Assembly (NCBI RefSeq): GCF_017877055.1
Contig: NZ_JAGIPG010000001.1
Coordinates: forward strand, 1,426,001-1,490,000
Length of the DNA: 64,000 nucleotides
Origin: Neorhizobium galegae
Lineage (GTDB): Bacteria > Pseudomonadota > Alphaproteobacteria > Rhizobiales > Rhizobiaceae
Direction: 5' to 3'
Both the position numbers and the translations under genes were made by a program. Positions 34,924 through 47,118 of the stretch are shown here, in pieces. The first letter of the stretch is position 1; the number at the start of each line of letters is the position of its first letter. The notes beneath the pieces are model-generated. The model worked only from the letters and a program-made list of their open reading frames with translations. It did not search any database and was not told where the DNA came from.

Positions 34924-36665
34924 TGTCTTTCCTGTCCCGCATCATGATCGTCAAGAGCCGCGCGCATTTTTCGTCCGGCAGCCGTGGCCGAAGCTCTGAA
35001 AAGGCGTCCTTCGAGGGGACCCGCAAGCGCAAGTCCGCCCAGGCAAAAAACCGCGTCGGTCTGCTGATCGCCGGCTTCACGGTCTTCTACTGCGTCATCG
35101 GCGGCCGCCTGATGCAATATGGCGTGGCACAGCCGCTGACGACGTCGAGCATCCTGCCGGCCGACCGGCTGCTGGCCTCGCGTCCCGACCTTGTCGACCG
35201 CAACGGCGCGGTTCTGGCGACCGACATCCGCACGGTTTCGCTGTTTGCCGAGCCCAACAAGATCATCGATGCCGACGAGGTGATCGAGAAGCTCGGGACG
35301 GTCCTGAACGATCTCGACGTCAAGGGCACCTATTCGAAACTGACCTCGAACTCGCGTTTCCAGTGGCTGCGCCGCCAGCTGACCCCGAAGCAGCAGAGCC
35401 AGATCCTGGCGCTCGGCATTCCGGGCATCGGTTTCCGGCCCGAGAAGCGCCGTTTCTATCCGGGCGGCCCGACGGCCGCGCATGTCGTCGGTTACGTCAA
35501 CATCGACAACCGCGGCGTAGCCGGCATGGAGCGTTACGTCGATAATCAGGGCCTTGCGGATCTGGCGGCGGTCGGCATGACGTCCAGCCAGCCGCTGGAG
35601 CCGGTCAAGCTATCCATCGATCTGCGCGTCCAGTCCATCGTCCGCGAGGTGGTGACCGAGGCGATCGGCAAGTACAGCTCGATCGGGGCCGGCGCGGTTG
35701 TCCTCGACGTCCATACCGGCGAAATCGTCGCCATGGCGTCCGCGCCCGATTTCGATCCCAACAATCCGGCCGAGGGCGGCGAGGAGGGATGGTTCAACCG
35801 CATGTCGAACGGCACGTTCGAAATGGGCTCCACCTTCAAGTCCTTCACCATTGCCATGGGTCTCGATTCCGGCAAGGTGAACCTGCAGAGCATGTTCGAC
35901 GCGCGGTTCCCGATCCGTATTGGCGGCTTCACCATCAAGGATTTCCACGGCAAGGGACGCATGCTGAGCGTTCCGGAAATCTTTCAGTATTCGTCCAATA
36001 TCGGCACCGCCAAGATTGCCGATACGGTCGGCATCGAAGGCCACAAGGATTTCCTGACCAAGCTCGGCCTGCTGACGAAAATGCGTACCGAACTTCCGGA
36101 AGTCGCCACGCCGAGCCAGCCGCGGGAATGGAAGAAGATCAACTCGGTCACCATTTCCTTCGGCCACGGTGTCTCGACGACGCCGCTGCAGACGGCGGTC
36201 GCCGGTGCCGCGCTCGTCAACGGCGGAAAATACATCCCGCCGACCTTCCTGCCGCGCAACCGCGCGGAGGCCGACAAGATCGCGACCCAGGTGCTGAAGC
36301 CCTCGACCAGCAAGGACATGCGCTTCCTGTTCGAATGGAACGGCGTCAACGGATCGGGCAGAAATGCGCGCGTCGCGGGCTTCAACGTCGGCGGCAAGAC
36401 GGGGACGGCAGACAAGGTCGTCAACGGGCGCTACGCCCACGACAAGAACTTCAACGCCTTCCTTGCCGCCTTCCCGATGGACAATCCGCAATACGTCGTG
36501 CTGACCTTCTGCGACGAGCCAAAGACCGAGAAGGGCAATGGCGCGGCTCTTGCCGCCACATCCGCCGCTCCGATGGTCAAGGAGATCATTACCCGGGCTG
36601 CGCCCATTCTCGGTGTGAAGCCGAAATTCGGCAATGACGGCTCTGCCCTGCTTGTGTCTTATTGA
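34923..36665 (+). CDS. ftsI: Peptidoglycan D,D-transpeptidase FtsI (PBP3)
   Basis: A 580-residue class B penicillin-binding protein. A cytoplasmic basic N-terminus, a membrane segment at about 47-63 ([17 protein letters not shown]), a PBP dimer domain (about 80-260), and the transpeptidase domain (about 270-570) appear in the usual order. The active-site Ser303 is in [13 protein letters not shown] (SxxK), then [11 protein letters not shown] (SxN) and [10 protein letters not shown] (KTGT). It cross-links septal wall with FtsW. The start overlaps ftsL by 1 base, so both are translated in coupling. Confidence 0.97.
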   Translation: MSFLSRIMIVKSRAHFSSGSRGRSSEKASFEGTRKRKSAQAKNRVGLLIAGFTVFYCVIGGRLMQYGVAQPLTTSSILPADRLLASRPDLVDRNGAVLATDIRTVSLFAEPNKIIDADEVIEKLGTVLNDLDVKGTYSKLTSNSRFQWLRRQLTPKQQSQILALGIPGIGFRPEKRRFYPGGPTAAHVVGYVNIDNRGVAGMERYVDNQGLADLAAVGMTSSQPLEPVKLSIDLRVQSIVREVVTEAIGKYSSIGAGAVVLDVHTGEIVAMASAPDFDPNNPAEGGEEGWFNRMSNGTFEMGSTFKSFTIAMGLDSGKVNLQSMFDARFPIRIGGFTIKDFHGKGRMLSVPEIFQYSSNIGTAKIADTVGIEGHKDFLTKLGLLTKMRTELPEVATPSQPREWKKINSVTISFGHGVSTTPLQTAVAGAALVNGGKYIPPTFLPRNRAEADKIATQVLKPSTSKDMRFLFEWNGVNGSGRNARVAGFNVGGKTGTADKVVNGRYAHDKNFNAFLAAFPMDNPQYVVLTFCDEPKTEKGNGAALAATSAAPMVKEIITRAAPILGVKPKFGNDGSALLVSY

Positions 36666-36709
36666 GCGATAACAACGTGGGCGGACGAATCGAGGGGACG
36701 ACGCTCAGA

Positions 36710-38185
36710 ATGGACAATCAGCCGATGAAATTGCGAGAACTCGCCGGACGAGACTTCCCGGAAATAGCCGACCTGATGGCTGGGCCGGCAGGTGATCTCG
36801 AGGTGACCGGTCTCACGTCCGACAGCCGCCAGGTAAAACCCGGCATGCTGTTTGCGGCACTTGCCGGTACCAAGTCGGACGGTTCGAGCTATATCGGCGA
36901 TGCCGCCGCGCGCGGCGCGGTCGCGGCGATTGCGGGGCATGGGGCGGAGGCGGGCATTCCCGTCCTTGCTGTTTCCAATCCGCGCCGGCTGCTGGCGCTG
37001 GCCGCCGCCCGCTTCTACGGTGCGCAGCCGGAAACCATGGTCGCTGTCACCGGCACCGCCGGCAAGACGTCGGTCGCTTCCTTCACTCGCCAGATCTGGG
37101 CGCATGCCGGCCATCCTGCTGCCCAGATCGGCACGACCGGTGTCGTTTCCCCGACCCGCAACGATTACGGAACGCTGACCACGCCGGATCCGGTCGAACT
37201 GCAGCAGCTGCTGGCGGAACTGGCTGCCGAAGGCGTCACCCATGCCGCGATGGAGGCTTCCAGTCATGGCCTCGACCAGTGCCGGATCGACGGCGTGCGT
37301 CTTTCCGCGGCCGGTTTCACCAACCTTGGCCGCGACCACATGGATTACCATCCGACGATCGAGAGCTATATGGCCGCCAAGATGCGGCTTTTCGATACGC
37401 TGATGCCGAAGGGCTCGCCGGCCGTCATCTTCGCTGATGACGCCTGGTCGGAAGAAGCGATGCGGGTGGCGACGGTTGCCGACCTCGACGTCCGCACGGT
37501 CGGCCGAAGGGGCGATTATATCTGCCTCAAGCGGGTCGAGCATTTCCGCCACAAGCAGATGGCCGAGATCCATATCGGCGACCAGATCTTCGAAGTCGAT
37601 ATTCCGCTGGCCGGCGATTTCCAGGTGGCGAACGCGCTTGTCGCGGCAGGGCTTGCCATGTCGACCGGGGTTCCGGCCGCCGTCGCCATGGCCGCGCTCG
37701 AAAAGCTGGTCGGCGCCTCGGGTCGCCTCGAACTGGTCGGCCAGACAAAGGACGGCGCGCTTGCCTATGTGGATTATGCCCACAAGCCGGACGCGCTGGA
37801 AAACGTGCTGACATCCGTCCGGCCCTTCACGACCGGCCGCGTCATCGTGGTGTTCGGCTGCGGCGGCGACCGGGACAAGGGCAAGCGGCCGATCATGGGT
37901 GACGTGGCGACGAGGCTCGCCGATATCGTCATCGTTACCGACGACAATCCGCGCTCCGAGGTTCCCGAAGTCATTCGTTCCGAGATTCTGGCGGCTGCTC
38001 CGGGCGCAATCGAGATCGGCGATCGGGCGAACGCGATCCGCGAGGCAGTCAATATGCTGCAGTCGGGCGATACGTTGATCGTTGCGGGCAAGGGCCATGA
38101 ACACGGCCAGACGATCGGCACCACGGTCCTGCCGTTTTCCGATCACGTCGAAGTCCGCAAGGCTTTGGAGGAGCTGAAATCGTGA
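36710..38185 (+). CDS. murE: UDP-MurNAc-L-Ala-D-Glu:meso-diaminopimelate ligase
   Basis: A 491-residue Mur ligase. [11 protein letters not shown] is the ATP-binding loop, and [11 protein letters not shown] contains the DNPR motif that marks ligases using meso-diaminopimelate rather than lysine. It adds the third residue to the stem peptide. I use the ATG at 36710 (with AGGGG 12 bases upstream); another ATG 15 bases later, MKLRELAG, is also possible. It lies 44 bases after ftsI and overlaps murF by 4 bases. Length and domain order are normal. Confidence 0.96.
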   Translation: MDNQPMKLRELAGRDFPEIADLMAGPAGDLEVTGLTSDSRQVKPGMLFAALAGTKSDGSSYIGDAAARGAVAAIAGHGAEAGIPVLAVSNPRRLLALAAARFYGAQPETMVAVTGTAGKTSVASFTRQIWAHAGHPAAQIGTTGVVSPTRNDYGTLTTPDPVELQQLLAELAAEGVTHAAMEASSHGLDQCRIDGVRLSAAGFTNLGRDHMDYHPTIESYMAAKMRLFDTLMPKGSPAVIFADDAWSEEAMRVATVADLDVRTVGRRGDYICLKRVEHFRHKQMAEIHIGDQIFEVDIPLAGDFQVANALVAAGLAMSTGVPAAVAMAALEKLVGASGRLELVGQTKDGALAYVDYAHKPDALENVLTSVRPFTTGRVIVVFGCGGDRDKGKRPIMGDVATRLADIVIVTDDNPRSEVPEVIRSEILAAAPGAIEIGDRANAIREAVNMLQSGDTLIVAGKGHEHGQTIGTTVLPFSDHVEVRKALEELKS

Positions 38186-39612
38186 GCTGGTTATGGACCT
38201 CGGAGGATTTGACGTCTGCCATGGGCGGCCGGCCGATCGGTGCGCTTCCGGCGGGCATTACCGGTATTTCGATCGACAGCCGCTCCATCGGCCAGGACGA
38301 GGCTTTCTTCGCCATCAAGGGCGACCGCGTCGACGGTCATGACTATGCAAGCCTCGCCGTCGCCAACGGCGCGACGCTGATCGTCGTCAACGAAGCGAAA
38401 CTGCCCGCACTTGGCAAGCTGAGCGTGCCGATGATCGTCGTCGAAGACGTGCTTGCCGCCCTTGGAAAACTGGCGCTCGCCGCGCGCGAACGCAGCAGAG
38501 CCCGTATCGTTGCGGTGACTGGTTCGGTCGGCAAGACAACCACCAAGGAAATGCTGCGTCATGCGCTGGCGCCCTCTGGAAAGGTGCATGCCGCCGTCGC
38601 ATCGTTCAACAATCACTGGGGCGTGCCGCTGACGCTTGCCCGCATGCCGGCGGATATCGATTTCGGCGTCTTCGAGATCGGCATGAACCATCCCGACGAG
38701 ATCCGCCCGCTGGTGAAGATGGTGCGCCCGCATGTGGCGATCATCACCACGATCGCGGCAGCCCACCTCGGGCATTTCAAGAACCTCGAAGAGATCGCCG
38801 CCGCCAAGGCCGAGATCTTCGAAGGCCTGGAGCCTGGCGGTTCTGCGATCCTCAATCGCGACATCAAGCAGTTCGGCTTTCTTCAGAAGAAGGCGCAGGA
38901 AGCGGGTGTCTCGCATATCCACACCTTCGGCCAGCATGCCAAGGCGGATTTCCGGTTGGCGGATTTCGAAGGCAATGCCGAGAACTCGGTCGTCTGGGCG
39001 GTGCTGAACGGCGAGACGTCGGAAGTCCATATCGGCGCTCCCGGCCGACACATCGCCGAGAACGCCATGGCTGTCCTCGGCGCCTGCCTGCTGGTCGGCG
39101 CGGACATGGCCGGCGCCACGGCGGCGCTTGCGGCGCTGAAGCCGGTCAAGGGCAGGGGCGAACGCCACCGGCTCGGTATCGGCGAGGGTCATCTGACGCT
39201 GATCGACGAGAGCTACAACGCCAACCCGGCCTCGATGCGGGCGGCGATCGCGCTTCTCGCATCCTCGGTGCCGGAACTGACCGGCCGGCGGATCGCGGTC
39301 CTCGGCGACATGCTGGAAATGGGCGAATTTTCGGCCAAGGTGCATGAGGACCTGGCAGGTCCGCTGCTTGCCGCCGGCATAGAACATGTCTGGCTCGCAG
39401 GAAAAGAAATGGCGGCACTCAAGGAATCGCTGCCGGGAAACGTCCAAGTGACGTATTTCGAAAAAACGGCGGATCTCGCCGATTACGCGGTGCGGTCGGT
39501 GATGCCGGGCGACGTGGTGATGGTGAAATCTTCGCTTGGTATCGGTTTCGGCAAGATCGTGGCCGCGCTTATTGACAACTACCCGGCATTCTCCGACACG
39601 GAGCGCCACTAA
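38182..39612 (+). CDS. murF: UDP-MurNAc-tripeptide:D-Ala-D-Ala ligase
   Basis: A 476-residue protein with [18 protein letters not shown] (ATP loop), [14 protein letters not shown], and [15 protein letters not shown], which is characteristic of MurF. It attaches the D-Ala-D-Ala dipeptide, producing the UDP-pentapeptide used by MraY. It begins with GTG overlapping the murE stop (GTGA), with GAGGAGC ahead. The overlap shows coupled translation. Confidence 0.97.
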   Translation: MSWLWTSEDLTSAMGGRPIGALPAGITGISIDSRSIGQDEAFFAIKGDRVDGHDYASLAVANGATLIVVNEAKLPALGKLSVPMIVVEDVLAALGKLALAARERSRARIVAVTGSVGKTTTKEMLRHALAPSGKVHAAVASFNNHWGVPLTLARMPADIDFGVFEIGMNHPDEIRPLVKMVRPHVAIITTIAAAHLGHFKNLEEIAAAKAEIFEGLEPGGSAILNRDIKQFGFLQKKAQEAGVSHIHTFGQHAKADFRLADFEGNAENSVVWAVLNGETSEVHIGAPGRHIAENAMAVLGACLLVGADMAGATAALAALKPVKGRGERHRLGIGEGHLTLIDESYNANPASMRAAIALLASSVPELTGRRIAVLGDMLEMGEFSAKVHEDLAGPLLAAGIEHVWLAGKEMAALKESLPGNVQVTYFEKTADLADYAVRSVMPGDVVMVKSSLGIGFGKIVAALIDNYPAFSDTERH

Positions 39613-39641
39613 TTGAGACGGGCTTCTGGAAAGGGCGCTGA

Positions 39642-40745
39642 ATGCTGATCTGGCTTGTGGAACTGGCGGACAAAGTCCAATTTTTCAACCTGTTCCGGTA
39701 CATCACCTTCAGGACGGGCGCTGCGCTCTTCACGTCTGCGCTGATCGTCTTCCTGTTCGGGCCGATGATCATCGCGTCGCTTCGCCTGCGCCAGGGCAAG
39801 GGACAGCCGATCCGCGCCGACGGGCCGCAGACCCATTTCAAGAAGGCCGGTACGCCGACCATGGGCGGCCTGATGATCCTCGCTGGCATCGTCGGCGGCT
39901 CGCTGCTCTGGGCCGACCTTTCCAACGTCTATGTGGTCGCGACCCTGCTCGTGACGCTCGGTTTCGGCGCGATCGGCTTCTATGACGACTATCTGAAAGT
40001 CACCAAGCAGACCGACAAGGGCTTTTCCGGCAAGGCGCGTCTCGGCATCGAGTTCTTGATCGCCGGCATTGCGGTCTTCTTCATGATGCGGGTGGCGCTC
40101 ACGACCGGCCAGTCGAGCAATCCGACGCTCGGCACTTCTATCGCCTTCCCTTTCTTCAAGGACCTGTTCATCAATCTCGGCATCTTCTTCGTACTGTTCG
40201 GCGGTTTCGTCATCGTTGCGGCCGGCAATGCTGTGAACCTGACGGACGGGCTCGACGGGCTGGCGATCGTGCCGGTCATGATCGCCGCGGCCTCGTTCGG
40301 CATCATCGCCTATCTCGCCGGCAACGCGGTATTTGCGGGATACCTGCAGATCAATTTCGTGCCCGGTACCGGCGAGCTTGCGGTTATCCTCGGCGCGGTG
40401 ATCGGGGCGGGTCTCGGTTTCCTGTGGTTCAATGCACCGCCTGCCGCGATTTTCATGGGCGATACCGGTTCTCTGGCGCTCGGCGGCCTGATCGGCTCCG
40501 TCGCGGTTGCCACAAAGCACGAGATCGTCATGGCGATCGTCGGTGGCCTTTTCGTCATGGAGACTCTGTCTGTCATCATCCAGGTCGGTTTCTTCAAGAT
40601 GACCGGCCGGCGCGTTTTCCTGATGGCGCCGATCCATCACCATTTCGAAAAACTCGGCTGGACGGAAAGCCAGGTGGTGATCCGTTTCTGGATCATCGCC
40701 GTCGGCCTTGCCATGCTCGGCCTTTCGACGCTCAAGCTGCGGTGA
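39642..40745 (+). CDS. mraY: Phospho-N-acetylmuramoyl-pentapeptide transferase
   Basis: A 367-residue integral membrane protein with about ten hydrophobic segments. The conserved motifs are [18 protein letters not shown] (Asp-Asp for Mg), [33 protein letters not shown] and [15 protein letters not shown]. It transfers the MurNAc-pentapeptide phosphate to undecaprenyl phosphate, making lipid I at the inner face of the membrane. It follows murF by 29 bases. Confidence 0.98.
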   Translation: MLIWLVELADKVQFFNLFRYITFRTGAALFTSALIVFLFGPMIIASLRLRQGKGQPIRADGPQTHFKKAGTPTMGGLMILAGIVGGSLLWADLSNVYVVATLLVTLGFGAIGFYDDYLKVTKQTDKGFSGKARLGIEFLIAGIAVFFMMRVALTTGQSSNPTLGTSIAFPFFKDLFINLGIFFVLFGGFVIVAAGNAVNLTDGLDGLAIVPVMIAAASFGIIAYLAGNAVFAGYLQINFVPGTGELAVILGAVIGAGLGFLWFNAPPAAIFMGDTGSLALGGLIGSVAVATKHEIVMAIVGGLFVMETLSVIIQVGFFKMTGRRVFLMAPIHHHFEKLGWTESQVVIRFWIIAVGLAMLGLSTLKLR

Positions 40746-40752
40746 TGCGGGG

Positions 40753-42150
40753 ATGATCGCAGTCACCACATTCAAGGACAAGCCGGTCGCGCTGTTCGGC
40801 CTCGGCGGCTCGGGCCTCGCGACCGCCAAGGCGCTCGTCGCGGGCGGCGCCCAGGTCGTCGCCTGGGACGACAATCCCGACAGCGTCGCCAAGGCCGCGG
40901 CCGAGGGGATCGCGACCGCCGACCTGCGCGTCATCGACTGGTCTGTGCAGGCCGCCTTCGTTCTGTCGCCGGGCGTGCCGCTCACCCATCCTAAACCTCA
41001 TTGGAGCGTCGATCTCGCCCACGCCGCCGGCGTCGAGATCATCGGCGATGTCGAGCTTTTCGTGCGCGAGCGCCGGGCGCGTGCACCCGATTGCCCGTTC
41101 ATTGCGATTACCGGCACCAACGGAAAATCCACCACCACGGCGCTGATTGCCCACATTCTGAGGTCCAGCGGTCGCGACACGCAGCTCGGCGGCAATATCG
41201 GCACGGCGATCTTAACGCTCGACCCACCCAAGGATCAGCGCTTCTTCGTCGTCGAATGTTCGTCCTACCAGATCGATCTGGCTCCGACGCTCAATCCGAC
41301 CGCAGGCATTCTTTTGAACCTCACGCCCGACCATCTCGACCGCCACGGCACCATGCAGCACTATGCCGACGTCAAGGAACGCCTCGTCGCCGGGAGCAGG
41401 ACGGCAGTGATCGGTGTCGATGATTCCTTCTGCGCCCTGATTGCCGACCGCGTCGAACGGACCGGCGTTACGGTCAAGCGGATTTCCAAGCGCGTCGTCG
41501 TTGCCGACGGTGTTTATGCCGAGGGCAGCCGGATCATCGAGGCGCATGGCGGAGTTGCGTCGCAGCTCGTCGATCTCGACGGCATCCAGACGCTGAAAGG
41601 CAGCCACAACGCCCAGAATGCCGCGGCGGCAATCGCGGCCTGCCTGGCTGTCGGCATTTCGAGGGATGAGATCCGTGCGGGGCTGAAATCCTTTCCCGGC
41701 CTCAAGCATCGCATGCAGCCGGTCGGCCGCCGGGTGCAGGTGGTGTTCGTCAACGATTCGAAGGCGACCAATGCGGATGCGGCGGCGCCGGCGCTCTCCA
41801 GCTACGAGCGGATCTACTGGATTGCCGGCGGTCTGCCAAAGGAGGGCGGCATAGTCAGCCTCGCTCCACTCTTCCCGCGTATCGTCAAGGCCTATCTGAT
41901 CGGAGAAGCCGCACCGGCATTCGCGGCGACGCTTGGCGAGGCGGTGCCCTACGAGATTTCGGGCACGCTCGAGAAAGCGGTCGCGCATGCCGCGGCGGAT
42001 GCGAGCGCCGATACGACACCGTCCGCGGTGATGTTGTCGCCGGCCTGCGCCAGCTTCGATCAGTTCAAGAATTTCGAGGTTCGCGGCGATGCCTTTGTCG
42101 GTCATGTCGCGGGCCTCGATGGCGTCACGATGTTGGTCGATTTGGATTGA
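40753..42150 (+). CDS. murD: UDP-MurNAc-L-Ala:D-Glu ligase
   Basis: A 465-residue Mur ligase. The N-terminal [14 protein letters not shown] binds the UDP substrate, [16 protein letters not shown] is the ATP loop, and [28 protein letters not shown] is the typical MurD C-terminal segment. It adds D-Glu to UDP-MurNAc-L-Ala. The ATG at 40753 is used because the N-terminal beta strand begins there; it is 7 bases after mraY. Confidence 0.97.
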   Translation: MIAVTTFKDKPVALFGLGGSGLATAKALVAGGAQVVAWDDNPDSVAKAAAEGIATADLRVIDWSVQAAFVLSPGVPLTHPKPHWSVDLAHAAGVEIIGDVELFVRERRARAPDCPFIAITGTNGKSTTTALIAHILRSSGRDTQLGGNIGTAILTLDPPKDQRFFVVECSSYQIDLAPTLNPTAGILLNLTPDHLDRHGTMQHYADVKERLVAGSRTAVIGVDDSFCALIADRVERTGVTVKRISKRVVVADGVYAEGSRIIEAHGGVASQLVDLDGIQTLKGSHNAQNAAAAIAACLAVGISRDEIRAGLKSFPGLKHRMQPVGRRVQVVFVNDSKATNADAAAPALSSYERIYWIAGGLPKEGGIVSLAPLFPRIVKAYLIGEAAPAFAATLGEAVPYEISGTLEKAVAHAAADASADTTPSAVMLSPACASFDQFKNFEVRGDAFVGHVAGLDGVTMLVDLD

Positions 42151-42175
42151 TCGAGACGGAAAAGGGGAACGACAG

Positions 42176-43330
42176 ATGGTAAGCCGCGCAGACCGTGGGC
42201 CGCTCGCAGACTGGTTCTGGACGATCGACCGTTTCTTCCTCGTCGCCTTCGTGCTTTTGATGGGGGTCGGCTTCATGCTCTCCTTCGCCGCCTCGCCGGC
42301 GGTGGCGGAGCGGATCGGCCTCGACAGCTTCCACTTCGTCGAGCGTCACGCGCTCTTCCTGCTGCCGTCGCTGGTGGTGATGGTCGGCCTGTCCTTCCTG
42401 ACGCCGCGGCAGGTGCGCCGGACCGCGATCGTGCTGCTGATCATCTCGCTGACGCTGATGGTGCTGGCACTGTTCTTCGGCGTCGAGGTCAAGGGATCTC
42501 GGCGGTGGATCGGCGTTGGCATGTTCTCCATCCAACCGTCGGAATTCATGAAGCCGGCCTTCGTGGTTGTCTGCGCCTGGCTGTTCGCCGAGCACGCGCG
42601 GCAGCCGGAAATCCCCGGCAATCTCTTCGCCATCATCCTGTTCGGCATCGTCGCGGCCCTGCTCGTCGCCCAGCCCGATCTTGGCCAGACCATTTTGACG
42701 AGCGTCGTCTGGGGCGGCATGTTCTTCATGGCCGGCATGCCCTGGCTGTGGATCGTGCTGCTCGGCGGCGTGGGCGCCGGCGGCATCGTCACCGCCTATT
42801 ACATGCTGCCGCACGTCACCGCCCGTTTCGACAAGTTCCTGACCGGCGAGGGCGACCGTTTCCAGATCGAGACCGCGCATGAAGCCATCCTCCAGGGCGG
42901 CTGGTTCGGGCAGGGGCCGGGCGAGGGCATCGTCAAGCGCATCCTGCCGGACAGCCACACGGACTTCGTGTTCTCGGTTGCAGCCGAGGAATTCGGTATT
43001 ATCTTCTGTATGGCACTGGTGGCGATCTTCGCCTTCATCGTGCTGCGCGGCCTGAACCACGCCTTCAAGGAGCGCAACGACTTCAACCGGTTCGCGGTCG
43101 CTGGCCTCGTCCTGCAGATCGGCATGCAGTCGCTCATCAATATCGGCGTCAATCTCGAACTCATGCCAGCCAAGGGCATGACGCTCCCCTTGATCTCCTA
43201 TGGCGGCTCCTCGATGATCGCGATCTGCATCACAGCAGGCTTCATCCTGGCGCTCACCCGCCACCGTCCGGAGAAGCGAGCGCAAGAGCGGAGCCTGTTC
43301 CGGGTCGCCCAGGGCGTACCCGCGGAGTAA
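42176..43330 (+). CDS. ftsW: Lipid II polymerase FtsW (SEDS glycosyltransferase)
   Basis: A 384-residue membrane protein with about ten membrane segments. The SEDS pattern is clear: [37 protein letters not shown], and [18 protein letters not shown], ending with [20 protein letters not shown]. It polymerises glycan at the septum with FtsI. The start at 42176 has AAAGGGG 11 bases upstream; the longer frame overlaps murD. It lies 25 bases after murD and 7 bases before murG. Confidence 0.97.
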   Translation: MVSRADRGPLADWFWTIDRFFLVAFVLLMGVGFMLSFAASPAVAERIGLDSFHFVERHALFLLPSLVVMVGLSFLTPRQVRRTAIVLLIISLTLMVLALFFGVEVKGSRRWIGVGMFSIQPSEFMKPAFVVVCAWLFAEHARQPEIPGNLFAIILFGIVAALLVAQPDLGQTILTSVVWGGMFFMAGMPWLWIVLLGGVGAGGIVTAYYMLPHVTARFDKFLTGEGDRFQIETAHEAILQGGWFGQGPGEGIVKRILPDSHTDFVFSVAAEEFGIIFCMALVAIFAFIVLRGLNHAFKERNDFNRFAVAGLVLQIGMQSLINIGVNLELMPAKGMTLPLISYGGSSMIAICITAGFILALTRHRPEKRAQERSLFRVAQGVPAE

Positions 43331-43337
43331 AAGTCCA

Positions 43338-44462
43338 ATGACCAAGGGCATCATATTGCTTGCCGCCGGGGGAACCGGCGGTCATGTGTTTCCGGCAGAA
43401 GCGCTGGGACACGAACTGAGGGAGCGCGGTTATTCCGTGCATCTCGTCACCGACAGCCGGGCTGAACGTTATGCCGGCACCTTTCCGGCCGACGAAATCC
43501 ATGTCGTTCCGTCCGCCACCTTCGGATCCAAGAACCCGATCGCGCTTGCCCGCACCGGCTGGAAGCTGTGGACGGGCCTGCGGGCCGCGCGCCGCCTGAT
43601 CGGCCGGCTGAAGCCGCTCGCCGTCGTTGGTTTCGGCGGTTACCCGACCGTGCCGCCGCTGATGGCCTCGACGGCCATGGGCGTGCCGACGATGATCCAT
43701 GAACAGAACGCCGTGATGGGCCGCGCCAACAAGGCGCTGGCCGCCAAGGTCCAGGCGATCGCCGGCGGTTTCCTGCCGGAGGGCGGCGGTCCCTATGCGG
43801 ACAAGACGGTGACGACCGGCAACCCGGTGCGTCCTGCCGTGCTTGCGGCCTCCAACATCCCTTATGTGGCGTCCCGCGGCGATGATCCCTTCCGGCTGGT
43901 CGTGTTCGGCGGCAGCCAGGGCGCGCAGTTCTTCTCGTCGGCCGTGCCGACGGCGCTCAGCCTGCTCGACCAGGCCGAGCGTGACCGTGTCGTCGTCACC
44001 CAGCAGGCGCGTCCGGAAGACAAGGATCGGGTCAGTTCCTGTTTTGCGAAGCTGAAGGCGCCGGCCGATATTTCGTCGTTCTTTTCGGACATGGCCGAGC
44101 GGCTGGCGACGGCACATCTGGTCATCTGCCGCTCCGGTGCCTCTACGGTGTCGGAAATCGCGGTGATCGGCCGGCCGGCCATCCTCGTGCCTTACCCGCA
44201 TGCTCTGGATCACGACCAGGCAGCGAATGCGCAGGCGCTGGTAGCGACCGGCGGCGCCAAGGTGGTGCAGCAGTCGGATCTGTCTCCGGAAAAGCTTGCC
44301 GCGATCATTTCGGGTGCGATGAAGGATCCGGACAAGCTCGAAAGAATGGCGGCAGCCGCCAAGTCCGCCGGACGGCCGAATGCCGCCGGCCTGCTCGCGG
44401 ATCTGGTGGTGGCCATCGCCGAGCGGAAATCGATTTCGGAATTTAAGGGAGTGCATTCATGA
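43338..44462 (+). CDS. murG: UDP-GlcNAc:lipid I N-acetylglucosaminyltransferase
   Basis: A 374-residue GT-B fold glycosyltransferase. The N-terminal [18 protein letters not shown] is the MurG signature, [13 protein letters not shown] and [13 protein letters not shown] bind the acceptor lipid I, and [15 protein letters not shown] and [35 protein letters not shown] bind UDP-GlcNAc. It makes lipid II on the inner face of the membrane. The stop overlaps the murC start by 4 bases (ATGA). Confidence 0.98.
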   Translation: MTKGIILLAAGGTGGHVFPAEALGHELRERGYSVHLVTDSRAERYAGTFPADEIHVVPSATFGSKNPIALARTGWKLWTGLRAARRLIGRLKPLAVVGFGGYPTVPPLMASTAMGVPTMIHEQNAVMGRANKALAAKVQAIAGGFLPEGGGPYADKTVTTGNPVRPAVLAASNIPYVASRGDDPFRLVVFGGSQGAQFFSSAVPTALSLLDQAERDRVVVTQQARPEDKDRVSSCFAKLKAPADISSFFSDMAERLATAHLVICRSGASTVSEIAVIGRPAILVPYPHALDHDQAANAQALVATGGAKVVQQSDLSPEKLAAIISGAMKDPDKLERMAAAAKSAGRPNAAGLLADLVVAIAERKSISEFKGVHS

Positions 44463-45868
44463 AGATGCCGAAGGCCATCGGGCTCGTCCATTTCATCGGC
44501 ATTGGCGGTATCGGCATGAGCGGTATCGCCGAGGTGCTGCACAATCTCGGCCACAAGGTCCAGGGTTCGGACCAGGCCGACGGCGCCAATGTCCAACGCC
44601 TTCGCGACAAAGGCATCCCGGTCTTCGTCGGTCATCAGGCCGAAAACATCGGGGACGCCGAGGTGGTCGTCGTCTCGACGGCCATCAAGAAGAACAATCC
44701 AGAACTGATGGCAGCGCGTGAAAAATCGCTGCCGATCGTGCGCCGGGCGGAAATGCTCGCGGAGCTGATGCGCTTCCGCAATGCGATCGCCATCGGCGGC
44801 ACGCATGGCAAGACCACGACGACTTCTATGGTCGCGACGCTTCTGGAAGCCGGCAATCTCGATCCGACCGTCATCAACGGTGGCATCATCAACGCCTACG
44901 GCACCAATGCGCGCATGGGCGAGGGCGAGTGGATGGTGGTCGAGGCCGACGAATCGGACGGCACCTTCCTGAAGCTTCCCGCCGATGTCGCCGTGGTCAC
45001 CAATATCGATCCCGAACATCTCGACCATTACGGCAATTTCGATGCGGTTCGCGCCGCCTTCCGGCAGTTCGTCGAAAACGTGCCGTTCTACGGTTTCGGC
45101 GTGCTCTGCCTCGACCATCCGGAAGTGCAGGCGCTGGTCGGCCGCATCGAGGACCGCAAGATCGTCACCTATGGCGAAAACCCGCAAGCCGACGCGCGTT
45201 TCTCGAATGTCCGCATGGAAGGCACCAAGTCGATCTTCGACGTGGAAATCCGCCGCCGTCGTACCGGCCGGGTGTTTCAGTTCAAGGACCTGGCCCTGCC
45301 GATGCCCGGCCGCCACAATATCTCCAATGCCACCGCGGCGATCGCGGTCGCCAACCGGCTCGGCATTTCGGAAGCGGATATCCGCAAGGGGCTTGCCAAT
45401 TTCAGCGGCGTCAAGCGGCGCTTCACGTTGACCGGCACCTGGAACGGCGTGTCGATCTTCGACGACTACGGCCACCACCCGGTGGAGATCAAGGCAGTGC
45501 TGCGGGCGGCGCGCGAATCGTGCCAGGGCCGCATCATCGCCGTCCACCAGCCGCATCGTTACACGCGCCTTTCGAGCCTGTTCGAGGACTTCGCCAATTG
45601 CTTCAACGATGCCGACAGCATCCTCCTGGCGCCGGTCTATGCCGCGGGCGAGGAGCCGATCGAAGGCGCCAATTCGGAAGCCCTGGTTTCGCGCATCCGG
45701 TCGGGCGGTCATCGCGACGCACGATACATGGCATCACCGACGGAACTCGCTTCGATTGTATCGGGCATTGCGAAACCGGGTGATTTCGTGGTTCTTCTGG
45801 GGGCAGGCAATATCACGCAGTGGGCGGCAGCATTGCCGAAGGAACTGGAAAGCATATCGGGACGATAG
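44459..45868 (+). CDS. murC: UDP-MurNAc:L-Ala ligase
   Basis: A 469-residue Mur ligase with [21 protein letters not shown] (UDP-sugar site), [19 protein letters not shown] (ATP loop), [10 protein letters not shown] and [14 protein letters not shown], the MurC signature. It attaches the first residue, L-Ala, to UDP-MurNAc and is the first of the four ligases in the pathway. It overlaps murG and is followed after 3 bases by murB. Confidence 0.98.
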   Translation: MKMPKAIGLVHFIGIGGIGMSGIAEVLHNLGHKVQGSDQADGANVQRLRDKGIPVFVGHQAENIGDAEVVVVSTAIKKNNPELMAAREKSLPIVRRAEMLAELMRFRNAIAIGGTHGKTTTTSMVATLLEAGNLDPTVINGGIINAYGTNARMGEGEWMVVEADESDGTFLKLPADVAVVTNIDPEHLDHYGNFDAVRAAFRQFVENVPFYGFGVLCLDHPEVQALVGRIEDRKIVTYGENPQADARFSNVRMEGTKSIFDVEIRRRRTGRVFQFKDLALPMPGRHNISNATAAIAVANRLGISEADIRKGLANFSGVKRRFTLTGTWNGVSIFDDYGHHPVEIKAVLRAARESCQGRIIAVHQPHRYTRLSSLFEDFANCFNDADSILLAPVYAAGEEPIEGANSEALVSRIRSGGHRDARYMASPTELASIVSGIAKPGDFVVLLGAGNITQWAAALPKELESISGR

Positions 45869-45871
45869 GAA

Positions 45872-46846
45872 ATGAAACAGGTGAATGGGGAAAAGCTTCT
45901 GGCGTCGTTGGGGGATGACGTCAACAAACTGCGCGGAAGGCTGACGCCGGACGCGCCGATGGATCGTGTCACCTGGTTCCAGGCCGGCGGACTCGCCGAA
46001 CTGATGTTCCAGCCCCATGACGTCGATGATCTCGTGACCTTCCTGCAGATCCTGCCGGAGGAAGTACCGTTGACGGTGGTCGGAGTCGGTTCGAACCTGC
46101 TCGTCCGCGACGGCGGCATTCCCGGCATCGTTCTGCGCCTTTCGGCCAAGGGCTTTGGCGGGGTCGATCTTGTCGGCGAGAACCGGATCAAGGCCGGTGC
46201 GATCTGCCCCGACAAGCACATTGCGGCGATGGCGATGGACAATGGCATCGGCGGCTTCGCCTTCTATTACGGTATTCCCGGTTCGATCGGCGGCGCATTG
46301 CGGATGAATGCAGGCGCCAATGGCGGTGAGACGGCCGGGCGCGTCGTCGAAGTGCATGCCGTCGACCGCAAGGGCGTCAGCCATGTCTTCTCGGCTGCCG
46401 AGATGGGCTACAGCTACCGCCATTCATCGGTTCCGGCCGAGATGATCTTCACCCACGCGGTCTTCGAAGGGTATCCCGAGGAGCGGTCGAAGATCCGCGC
46501 CGAGATGGATGCCGTGCGCCAGCATCGCGAGACGGTACAGCCGATCAAGGAAAAGACCGGAGGCTCGACCTTCAAGAACCCGGAAGGCCATTCCGCGTGG
46601 AAGCTGATCGACGAGGCGGGCTGCCGCGGACTGGTCAGCGGCGGCGCACAGATGTCGTCGCTGCATTGCAATTTCATGATCAATATCGGCCATGCCAGCG
46701 GCTACGATCTGGAATATCTCGGCGAGACCATCCGCCAGCGGGTCTTCGAGCATTCCGGCATCAAGCTCGAATGGGAAATCAAGCGCCTCGGCATCTTCAT
46801 GCCTGGCCGCGAGGTGAAACCGTTCCACGGCGTGACGAGCGAATGA
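45872..46846 (+). CDS. murB: UDP-N-acetylenolpyruvoylglucosamine reductase
   Basis: A 324-residue flavoprotein. [15 protein letters not shown] and [21 protein letters not shown] form the FAD-binding part, [20 protein letters not shown] and SYRHSSVP hold substrate and catalytic residues, and [28 protein letters not shown] contains the Ser that protonates the intermediate. The short C-terminal tail is that of type IIa MurB. It makes UDP-MurNAc, the substrate of MurC. After this gene the cluster is interrupted by 272 bases and an aquaporin gene. Confidence 0.97.
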   Translation: MKQVNGEKLLASLGDDVNKLRGRLTPDAPMDRVTWFQAGGLAELMFQPHDVDDLVTFLQILPEEVPLTVVGVGSNLLVRDGGIPGIVLRLSAKGFGGVDLVGENRIKAGAICPDKHIAAMAMDNGIGGFAFYYGIPGSIGGALRMNAGANGGETAGRVVEVHAVDRKGVSHVFSAAEMGYSYRHSSVPAEMIFTHAVFEGYPEERSKIRAEMDAVRQHRETVQPIKEKTGGSTFKNPEGHSAWKLIDEAGCRGLVSGGAQMSSLHCNFMINIGHASGYDLEYLGETIRQRVFEHSGIKLEWEIKRLGIFMPGREVKPFHGVTSE

Positions 46847-46930
46847 CAGGAGACCGGCCGGCAGGCTGAGGTGAAAGCATCCTGCGACGCGCCGATCACG
46901 CGTTCTCTGCGAAGATTCAAAAACGGAGAT

Positions 46931-46987
46931 TTACGGCGGTTCTCTCACTTCTTGGTTTCATAAACCGGGCCAGAACCGCCGCCGTAA
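46931..46987. repeat. Long imperfect inverted repeat between murB and aqpZ
   Basis: TTACGGCGGTTCT (46931-46943) pairs with AGAACCGCCGCCGTAA (46972-46987) with a 3-base bulge. An inner hairpin GGTTT-CAT-AAACC (46954-46966) fills the loop. It has no clear T tract after it, and could be a structured leader, an attenuator, or a small dispersed repeat. The rest of the 272-base gap has no gene. Confidence 0.6.
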
Positions 46988-47118
46988 TGTGAACCTGTTT
47001 TTCAGGACCTGCTTATTCATTGAGCATTCATGAGCGTGTATTGCATAATGATCCTGTCGTGAATGAGATTCGTGCCGAAAACCGGCAAGGTGCCGGGGCA
47101 CGAGCAGGGGGATATCCA